NCBI GenBank assembly: GCA_018061385.1
Contig: JAGOUF010000182.1
Span: 1 to 5,633, forward strand
Origin: Chitinophagaceae bacterium
GTDB lineage: Bacteria > Bacteroidota > Bacteroidia > Chitinophagales > Chitinophagaceae
DNA: 5,633 bases
Reading direction: 5' to 3'
Shown here piece after piece: positions 1 through 5,633 of this stretch. The notes below the pieces were generated by a model. That model was not told the origin of the DNA, did not search any database, and was given only the letters and a program-made list of their open reading frames with translations. Within the stretch, counting starts at the first letter, position 1; every line of letters begins with the position of its first letter. A program made the position numbers and the translations under genes.

Positions 1-114
1 GAAGATGAAAAACTTAAAATTGATATTTACAGAAGTGATGCTGAAAAACTGCAACTTTTTACTAAAATGTTACGAAGAAACAAACTACTTAAAACAGTTT
101 CAATTATAAAATAA
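1..114 (+). CDS. C-terminal end of an unidentified protein (5' truncated)
   Basis: An open frame runs from the first base of the window to a TAA at 112-114 and gives the last 37 residues of a protein, ending in KTVSIIK. The fragment is rich in Lys, Leu and Asp/Glu, has no membrane segment, and contains a basic stretch (KMLRRNKLLK) near the end. I do not recognise the family. The stop lies 12 nt before the start of the nucleotidyltransferase gene, on the same strand, so the two are probably co-transcribed. In two-gene nucleotidyltransferase modules the partner is often a small antitoxin or HEPN-type protein, but nothing in these 37 residues proves that here. It is called coding because of its codon-like composition and tight spacing to the next gene; the start lies outside the window. 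Confidence 0.6.
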   Translation, partial: EDEKLKIDIYRSDAEKLQLFTKMLRRNKLLKTVSIIK

Positions 115-126
115 TCAATTTGCAAC

Positions 127-603
127 ATGGATGTATTGGACGAAGATTTACTTAGTTTTTGGAGAACAATGAATCAATATAACGTTCAATATATAATGGT
201 TGGTGGTTTAGCAACTAGATTTCATGGTTATAATAGAACTACCGACGATATTGATATTTGGATAAAAGATACCATTATCAATCGTCAAAATTTTAGAAAA
301 GCATTTAGTGAATTAGGCTATGGAGATTATCCTTCTATAGAAACCATGGAATTTGTACCTGGTTGGACTAGCTTTTATGCAGCAGGTGTAGAGTTAGACA
401 TAATGACTACAATGAAAGGATTAGAAGATGAAGATTTTGATGCTTGCTACACTATGAGCAATAAAGCTATCATAGAAGGTATAGAAATCCCATTTTTACA
501 CATTAATCATTTGATAGCCAATAAGAAAGCTGTAAACAGACCCAAAGATTTGTTGGATGTAATTTATCTTGAAAAAATTAAAGAAATAAAAGAAGAAGAA
601 TAA
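127..603 (+). CDS. MNT-fold nucleotidyltransferase (DUF6036/AbiEii-like), possible toxin-antitoxin component
   Basis: This 158-residue soluble protein carries the signature of the polymerase-beta/MNT nucleotidyltransferase fold. The glycine pair is VGG (residues 25-27). The metal-binding pair is Asp41 and Asp43 in TTDDIDIWI, and the third acidic residue is Asp91 in VELDIM. A C-terminal block with Lys133, Lys134, Arg138, Lys140, Asp141 and Asp144 (KK..NRPKDLLD) matches small nucleotidyltransferases annotated as DUF6036 or AbiEii-like. Such enzymes transfer nucleotides to protein or RNA targets, and some act as toxins in type IV or MNT/HEPN toxin-antitoxin pairs. The target here cannot be read from the sequence. 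The ATG at 127 follows the preceding stop by 12 nt, suggesting a shared transcript. Arginine is mostly AGA, unlike the CGT-rich atpA downstream, which fits modest expression or a separate history. All catalytic acids are intact. Confidence 0.8.
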   Translation: MDVLDEDLLSFWRTMNQYNVQYIMVGGLATRFHGYNRTTDDIDIWIKDTIINRQNFRKAFSELGYGDYPSIETMEFVPGWTSFYAAGVELDIMTTMKGLEDEDFDACYTMSNKAIIEGIEIPFLHINHLIANKKAVNRPKDLLDVIYLEKIKEIKEEE

Positions 604-628
604 CATTAAACTTTCTTCAAAAATTCCA

Positions 629-638
629 ATTTGCAAAT
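629..638. repeat. 10-bp perfect palindrome upstream of the atpB promoter box
   Basis: ATTTGCAAAT is a perfect palindrome 24 nt upstream of the TATCTTTG box. The overlapping 10-mer CAATTTGCAA at 627-636 also occurs at 116-125, just before the nucleotidyltransferase start. It could be a binding site for a dimeric regulator. AT-rich short palindromes are also common by chance, so this is only a candidate. Confidence 0.25.
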
Positions 639-662
639 CCCTTTATTTAGCATTCATACCCT

Positions 663-670
663 TATCTTTG
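663..670 (+). promoter_or_regulatory. Candidate Bacteroidota -7 box for the ATP synthase operon
   Basis: TATCTTTG matches the Bacteroidota -7 consensus TAnnTTTG exactly and lies between the nucleotidyltransferase gene and atpB. Transcription would start a few bases downstream, near 675-680, giving a short leader before the ATGs at 685, 691 or 706. The -33 element is weak: TTTA at 642-645 leaves a 17-nt spacer, and the better TTTG at 630-633 is 29 nt away, which is too far. The position suits the operon promoter, but the box is expected by chance about once per 1-2 kb in DNA this AT-rich. Confidence 0.5.
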
Positions 671-705
671 CCGCAAATTTAGAGATGGTTATGGTGTTAC
701 GAAGC

Positions 706-2077
<1,372 letters not shown>

Positions 2078-2091
2078 TCCACAAAACCGCT

Positions 2092-2132
2092 TGTACAGGC
2101 TTAAGCACAGGGCAAACAGCCTGTACATTTTT
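2092..2132 (+). terminator. Terminator-like hairpin between atpE and atpF
   Basis: TGTACAGGCT (2092-2101) pairs perfectly with AGCCTGTACA (2118-2127) around a 16-nt loop, and five Ts follow (2128-2132). It begins 14 nt after the atpE stop. The stem of 10 bp with a U-run looks like a weak intrinsic terminator, but atpF follows in the same direction. A partial attenuator or an mRNA 3'-end stabiliser is therefore more likely than a full stop. Either could raise atpE transcript relative to downstream genes, which would suit the many c copies per complex. The structure is seen; the role is inferred. Confidence 0.6.
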
Positions 2133-2162
2133 AGTTTTTAAATTTGAACAACTTATTTATAT

Positions 2163-2672
2163 ATGTTATTAGAAATAAACCCGTTGGTATTGCCAGATAT
2201 TGGCTTAGTATTTTGGAACACAATTGCTTTCCTTATCCTATTAGTAGTATTAGGTAAGTTTGCTTGGAAGCCAATGCTAAAAGGCATTAGTGAAAGAGAA
2301 CAAGGTATTGAAGATGCTTTAAAAAAAGCCGATAAAATGAAAGCCGAAATGGCAACCATGCAAGGCGAAACTGAAGCTTTAATGCAAAAAGCCCGTGAAG
2401 AACGTGCAGTTTTAGTGAAAGAAGCTAAAGAACAATCAGATAAAATGATTGCCGAAGCTAAAGACAAAGCTAAAAATGAGTACGATAGAATTTTAGCTGA
2501 TGCACAATTGGCAATTACTCAACAAAAAAATGCAGCTTTAACCGATGTTAAAAATCAGGTTGGTGCATTGGTAATTGAAGTAAGCGAAAAAATATTGAGA
2601 AGAGAATTAAGCAATAAAGCAGACCAAGAAAAGCATATTGCTGAATTGGCCGAAGGTGCGAAATTAAATTAA
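2163..2672 (+). CDS. atpF: ATP synthase F0 subunit b
   Basis: This 169-residue peripheral stalk subunit holds the alpha-beta head still against rotor torque. It has a short N-terminal segment, one membrane helix at about residues 13-31 (IGLVFWNTIAFLILLVVLG), and the conserved KFAWKP junction at 32-37. A long charged Lys/Glu/Ala-rich helix of coiled-coil type then runs to about 140. The C-terminal part (VSEKILRRELSN) is the region that binds delta. Length and layout are normal for the family, and a single b gene with no b' partner is seen here, so a homodimer is expected. The ATG at 2163 is preceded by AT-rich sequence with no Shine-Dalgarno motif. The gene lies 85 nt after atpE behind a hairpin, and 90 nt before atpH. 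Confidence 0.95.
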   Translation: MLLEINPLVLPDIGLVFWNTIAFLILLVVLGKFAWKPMLKGISEREQGIEDALKKADKMKAEMATMQGETEALMQKAREERAVLVKEAKEQSDKMIAEAKDKAKNEYDRILADAQLAITQQKNAALTDVKNQVGALVIEVSEKILRRELSNKADQEKHIAELAEGAKLN

Positions 2673-2681
2673 AAATAGTTA

Positions 2682-2758
2682 CTCGTTGCTAGTTGCTCGT
2701 TAACATTCATTAAGTGTTAGCCTTTTATTAGTAACGATAACGAGAAACGAGAAACGTT
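2682..2758. repeat. Facing arrays of degenerate 7-nt repeats forming a hairpin in the atpF-atpH gap
   Basis: The left array has three heptamers, CTCGTTG-CTAGTTG-CTCGTTA (2682-2702). The right array reads TAACGA-TAACGAG-AAACGAG-AAACG (2732-2756), in the opposite sense. Bases 2684-2702 pair with 2738-2756 at 16 of 19 positions; the three mismatches lie in the first two heptamers or their joins. The 35-nt loop holds a smaller inverted repeat, TAACA (2701-2705) with TGTTA (2715-2719), which partly competes with the main stem. The right arm ends 6 nt before the atpH ATG, so folding could limit ribosome access. No run of Ts follows, so it is not a typical terminator. Origin and role are unknown. 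Confidence 0.7.
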
Positions 2759-2762
2759 CTTT

Positions 2763-3326
2763 ATGCAGAATCCACGTTTAGCAAATAGATACGCAAAAAG
2801 TTTAATTGATTTATCAATTGAAAAGAATGAACTAGAAGCTGTATATACTGATATGAAGTATATGCAAGCTGTTTGTGTTGGTAACAGAGATTTTGTAAAC
2901 CTTTTAAAAAGCCCAATAATTAAGGCTGATAAAAAAAGTAGCATTATTAATGCAGTAACTGCTGGTAAAGTAACTGAAATTACAAAATTGTTCAACCAGT
3001 TATTGATAACAAAAGGTCGTGAGAGTGAATTACCAGAAATAGTAGAAGCTTTTATTGAACAATACAATGCTATTAAAGGCATACATATAGTTACATTAAC
3101 TACAGCAACAGAAATTAGCGATACAGTTAAAGCAAATATTGAACAAAAGGTAAAACAAGCTCAAGGTATTGCTAATATTGAATTGCATGCAAAAGTAGAC
3201 GAAAGCATTATTGGTGGTTTTGTATTAGAGTTTAACAACAACTTAGTTGATGCTAGTATTGCTAGAGATTTAAGAGATGTGAAAAAGCAATTTGAACAAA
3301 ATGTTTTTGTTGCAAATATTAGATAA
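2763..3326 (+). CDS. atpH: ATP synthase F1 subunit delta
   Basis: This 187-residue OSCP/delta-family protein caps the F1 head and ties it to the b stalk. The N-terminal helical domain starts with the typical RLANRYAKSL block (residues 5-14) and continues to about 105. The C-terminal domain ends in the family hallmark IIGGFVLEFNNNLVDASIARDL, about residues 149-170, followed by the usual basic/acidic helix (RDVKKQF). Length is normal (E. coli delta is 177). No membrane segment is present, as expected for a cytoplasmic stalk protein. The ATG at 2763 lies 6 nt after the right arm of the atpF-atpH hairpin and has no Shine-Dalgarno motif. The gene is followed by an unusually long 151-nt gap before atpA. 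Confidence 0.94.
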   Translation: MQNPRLANRYAKSLIDLSIEKNELEAVYTDMKYMQAVCVGNRDFVNLLKSPIIKADKKSSIINAVTAGKVTEITKLFNQLLITKGRESELPEIVEAFIEQYNAIKGIHIVTLTTATEISDTVKANIEQKVKQAQGIANIELHAKVDESIIGGFVLEFNNNLVDASIARDLRDVKKQFEQNVFVANIR

Positions 3327-3477
3327 TGTGACTTGTGAATAGGGAGTGTGTTGATGATAGAAGAACAGAAATTTGAATGGAGCGTCGCCGTCAACAGTTG
3401 ATGATTGTTAAAAAGTTGGCTACATTCAAAATAAATAAAAAATAGTTTTTTAATTTATATAATAATAATTCTAGTAT
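3327..3477 (+). promoter_or_regulatory. 151-nt structured spacer and leader before atpA
   Basis: This is the longest gap inside the operon and its first 100 nt are less AT-rich than the last 50. TTTGAATG (3372-3379) pairs perfectly with CATTCAAA (3423-3430). Across one G-A mismatch the stem continues as AGC (3381-3383) with GCT (3419-3421), then CAAC (3392-3395) with GTTG (3415-3418) over an 8-nt bulge, 15 pairs in all. A local alternative, TCAAC (3391-3395) with GTTGA (3397-3401), has only one unpaired base between its arms. The 9-mer GTTGATGAT occurs twice (3350-3358, 3397-3405). The last 45 nt are almost pure A/T with no Shine-Dalgarno motif. No good TAnnTTTG promoter box is present. A regulatory leader is plausible but unproven. 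Confidence 0.4.
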
Positions 3478-5055
3478 ATGGTAAACATTAAGCCAGATGA
3501 AATATCTGCAATATTAAGGGAGCAATTAAGCAACTTTAATGCACATGCCGATTTAGAAGAAGTGGGAACCGTTTTACAAGTGGGCGATGGTATTGCTCGT
3601 GTATATGGTTTAAACAATGTACGTAGTGGCGAATTGGTGGAATTTGAAAATGGAGTACGTGCCATTGCATTGAACTTAGAAGAAGACAATGTGGGTGTGG
3701 TATTAATGGGTGAAAGTGGTGCAATTAAAGAAGGTGCTAAAGTGCGTAGAACAGGACAAATTGCCTCTATAAAAGTAGGTGAAGGTGTTGTTGGACGTGT
3801 AATTAACACACTTGGAGAACCAATTGATGGTAAGGGACCAATTACTGGAGAATTGTATGAAATGCCTTTAGAGCGTAAAGCTCCTGGGGTTATTTATCGT
3901 GAGCCAGTTAAAGAACCTTTGCAAACTGGTATTAAAGCTATTGATGCAATGATTCCTGTGGGTCGTGGTCAACGTGAGTTAATCATTGGCGATCGTCAAA
4001 CTGGTAAAACAGCCATTGCAATTGATACCATTATCAATCAAAAAGAGTTTTTTGCAGCAGGCGAACCTGTATATTGTATATATGTAGCCATTGGACAAAA
4101 AGCAAGTACGGTTGCTGGCGTTATGAAAACTTTAGCAGACAATGGTGCTATGGCTTACACAACTATTGTATGTGCTAGTGCTAGTGATCCTGCTCCTCTT
4201 CAGTTCTATGCTCCATTTGCGGGTGCTGCAATTGGTGAATTTTTTAGAGATACCGGCCGTCCGGCATTAATTATTTTCGATGATTTATCTAAGCAAGCGG
4301 TAGCATATCGTGAGGTTTCTTTATTGTTAAGAAGACCTCCAGGACGTGAAGCTTATCCTGGGGATGTATTCTATTTACATAGTCGTTTATTAGAAAGAGC
4401 TGCAAAAGTTATTGCTAATGACGATGTTGCTAAAAACATGAACGATTTACCAGAATCAATTAGACATTTAGTAAAAGGTGGTGGTAGTTTAACTGCATTA
4501 CCAATTATTGAAACACAAGCTGGTGACGTTTCTGCTTACATTCCTACCAACGTAATCTCTATTACCGATGGACAAATTTTCTTAGAGGGTAACTTGTTTA
4601 ATGCGGGTATTCGTCCTGCCATTAACGTAGGTATTTCTGTAAGTCGTGTGGGTGGTAATGCACAAATTAAATCCATGAAAAAAGTAGCTGGTACGTTAAA
4701 ATTAGACCAAGCACTTTACAGAGAATTGGAAGCGTTTTCTAAGTTTGGTGGCGATTTAGATGCTGCTACTAAAAACGTAATTGATAAAGGTGCACGTAAC
4801 GTAGAAATATTGAAACAATTACAATACTCTCCAATGAGTGTTGAAAAGCAAGTAGCTATTATTTATTTAGGTACACAAGGTTTACTACGTGATGTTGCTG
4901 TTAAAAATGTAAAAGCATTTGAAGAACATTTCTTACTTGAAATGGAAAACAAAATGCCAGAAATATTGGCTGAGTTTAAGAAAGGTCAATTAAACGATGC
5001 AAGTATTGCTAAAATGGTTGAAATGGCTAAAGGGTTAGCAGTTCAGTATAAATAA
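3478..5055 (+). CDS. atpA: ATP synthase F1 subunit alpha
   Basis: This 525-residue subunit alternates with beta in the F1 hexamer and binds the non-catalytic nucleotides. It has an N-terminal beta-barrel (about 1-95) and a nucleotide-binding domain with P-loop GDRQTGKT (171-178) and Walker [11 protein letters not shown] (264-273). The VSRVGG motif (388-393) carries the arginine finger, Arg390, which reaches the catalytic site on beta. A C-terminal helical domain runs to the end. The offset from E. coli grows from 2 residues at the P-loop to 14 at the arginine finger. Part of this comes from a longer loop at about 310-335, after LLERAAK, containing [10 protein letters not shown]. Arginine is mostly CGT, in contrast to the AGA-rich gene at 127-603, as expected for a highly expressed gene. 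A hairpin terminator follows 20 nt after the stop, so atpG is not adjacent. Confidence 0.98.
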   Translation: MVNIKPDEISAILREQLSNFNAHADLEEVGTVLQVGDGIARVYGLNNVRSGELVEFENGVRAIALNLEEDNVGVVLMGESGAIKEGAKVRRTGQIASIKVGEGVVGRVINTLGEPIDGKGPITGELYEMPLERKAPGVIYREPVKEPLQTGIKAIDAMIPVGRGQRELIIGDRQTGKTAIAIDTIINQKEFFAAGEPVYCIYVAIGQKASTVAGVMKTLADNGAMAYTTIVCASASDPAPLQFYAPFAGAAIGEFFRDTGRPALIIFDDLSKQAVAYREVSLLLRRPPGREAYPGDVFYLHSRLLERAAKVIANDDVAKNMNDLPESIRHLVKGGGSLTALPIIETQAGDVSAYIPTNVISITDGQIFLEGNLFNAGIRPAINVGISVSRVGGNAQIKSMKKVAGTLKLDQALYRELEAFSKFGGDLDAATKNVIDKGARNVEILKQLQYSPMSVEKQVAIIYLGTQGLLRDVAVKNVKAFEEHFLLEMENKMPEILAEFKKGQLNDASIAKMVEMAKGLAVQYK

Positions 5056-5075
5056 GTAATTTTTAGAATTATATT

Positions 5076-5108
5076 AAAAGGGTTTTGCAGCAATGCAAAA
5101 CCCTTTTT
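5076..5108 (+). terminator. Intrinsic terminator of the ATP synthase operon
   Basis: AAAAGGGTTTTGCA (5076-5089) pairs perfectly with TGCAAAACCCTTTT (5094-5107) around the GNRA tetraloop GCAA, and a fifth T follows at 5108. The 14-bp stem starts 20 nt after the atpA stop. The A-run on the left and T-run on the right make it potentially bidirectional. This is the strongest terminator in the window and marks atpA as the last gene of this transcript. Confidence 0.9.
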
Positions 5109-5245
5109 GGTTAGTAAATATTAGTTGCTCATTAATAATAAAATTATTTCAGCTATAAATATAGAATTCAATTCGCCAATAATCTCCCATCTTATAGGCA
5201 TTAGTTTAATAAAGAATATTACATTCGCTACCTATAAAAACATTT
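5109..5245 (+). other. AT-rich spacer between the operon terminator and the kinase gene
   Basis: No gene is supported in this spacer. TAGTTGCTCATTAA (5122-5135) matches TAGTTGCTCGTTAA (2690-2703) from the atpF-atpH repeat at 13 of 14 positions. The promoter of the next gene should lie here, but only a one-mismatch -7 box (TACATTCG, 5220-5227) is present, with no fitting -33 element, so none is called. Confidence 0.5.
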
Positions 5246-5633
5246 ATGGATTTAATTATTCAAGGTATATCAGATTTATATTTTCAATGGAAAAAAAATG
5301 TTCCAGAACGAATAGAAAAACTTCCACAAAGTGGTAGTGATAGAATTTATTTTAGAATATTCAATGCCAACGAAACTTATATAGCAACTTATAATTTAAA
5401 TGTTCAAGAGAACAACACTTTTGTAATTTTTTCTCAACATTTTGTAGAGCTAGGCTTGCCTGTGCCAGCAGTTTATTGCATAAATAATGAGCAAACCATT
5501 TATATACAAAAAGATTTAGGCTCCGATAGTTTGTTGAATAAACTGGAACAACATGGTCACAATGATTATGTATATAGTTTATTTAAAAAAAGTTTACATG
5601 CACTAGCAGCCATACAAATTAAAGGCGATCATG
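5246..5633 (+). CDS. APH-fold phosphotransferase, AmgK-like (3' truncated)
   Basis: The ATG at 5246 opens a frame that stays open to the window edge, giving 129 residues of the N-terminal lobe of a protein-kinase-like phosphotransferase. LPQSGSDRIYFRIF (27-40) is the nucleotide-binding loop seen in Bacteroidota APH-family proteins, and it resembles the GDASFRRYFR loop of the cell-wall sugar kinase AmgK. LGLPVPAVYCI (68-78) and IYIQKDLGSDSLL (85-97) follow in the order of that family, the latter at the hinge between lobes. The catalytic HxD and DFG-like motifs lie beyond the window. A related family in Pseudomonas phosphorylates N-acetylmuramate for peptidoglycan recycling; whether this protein does so is inference, and aminoglycoside resistance should not be assumed. 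An in-frame TAA at 5210-5212 with no ATG between fixes the start. It is separated from atpA by a strong terminator, so it is a new transcription unit. Confidence 0.8.
   Translation, partial: MDLIIQGISDLYFQWKKNVPERIEKLPQSGSDRIYFRIFNANETYIATYNLNVQENNTFVIFSQHFVELGLPVPAVYCINNEQTIYIQKDLGSDSLLNKLEQHGHNDYVYSLFKKSLHALAAIQIKGDH

Noticed and set aside
2139..2146. TAAATTTG, an exact -7 box match before atpF
   Set aside because: No -33 element lies at the right distance (ACAG at the expected place), and such boxes are frequent by chance in AT-rich DNA. An internal promoter is possible but unsupported.
3437..3451. A6-TAG-T6 inverted repeat before atpA as a terminator
   Set aside because: The stem is purely A-T with a 3-nt loop, too weak for termination, and it lies in a generally A/T-rich leader.
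2153..3809. Several minus-strand open frames of 62-121 codons opposite atpF, atpH and atpA
   Set aside because: They lie antisense to well-conserved genes, show low-complexity Ser/Leu/Ile-rich products and have no recognisable motifs, as expected for shadow frames.
5220..5227. TACATTCG as a promoter for the kinase gene
   Set aside because: It has one mismatch to TAnnTTTG and no TTG-type element at a suitable distance upstream.
5125..5337. 70-codon open frame downstream of the operon terminator, + strand
   Set aside because: It overlaps the kinase gene start in another frame, its product is unlike any family I know, and the overlapping kinase frame has clear conserved motifs.

Overview
The window is an AT-rich stretch of a Bacteroidota chromosome. 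The lineage call rests on four things: the F-type ATP synthase gene order atpB-atpE-atpF-atpH-atpA, a long periplasmic N-terminal extension on subunit a, a TAnnTTTG-type -7 promoter box, and AT-rich gene leaders with no clear Shine-Dalgarno sequences. Family or genus cannot be fixed from this sequence; a Chitinophagales-like organism is a guess.

Layout. Bases 1-114 are the 3' end of an unidentified gene. It is followed 12 nt later by a small MNT-fold nucleotidyltransferase (127-603), so the two look co-transcribed and resemble two-gene nucleotidyltransferase modules, some of which are toxin-antitoxin systems. A probable promoter at 663-670 starts the ATP synthase operon: atpB (subunit a, 706-1818), atpE (c, 1853-2077), atpF (b, 2163-2672), atpH (delta, 2763-3326) and atpA (alpha, 3478-5055). 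A perfect 14-bp hairpin terminator (5076-5108) closes it. After a 137-nt spacer comes the 5' part of an APH-fold kinase gene (5246 to the window end).

How the genes work together. Subunits a and c form the proton path and rotor ring, b and delta form the peripheral stalk, and alpha builds the catalytic head with beta. The residues needed for these jobs are present: Arg289 in a, Glu59 in c, and the P-loop and arginine finger in alpha. The genes for gamma, beta and epsilon are not in the window. The absence of atpG immediately after atpA is notable.

The least explained part is the non-coding DNA inside the operon. The gaps grow along the operon (34, 85, 90 and 151 nt), and each of the last three holds an inverted repeat. 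These are a terminator-like hairpin after atpE, facing arrays of degenerate 7-nt repeats between atpF and atpH, and a long-range stem plus a 15-codon mini-ORF before atpA. They may tune subunit stoichiometry, but that is inference. I see no tRNA, rRNA, CRISPR array or insertion sequence, and no clearly new multi-gene system.
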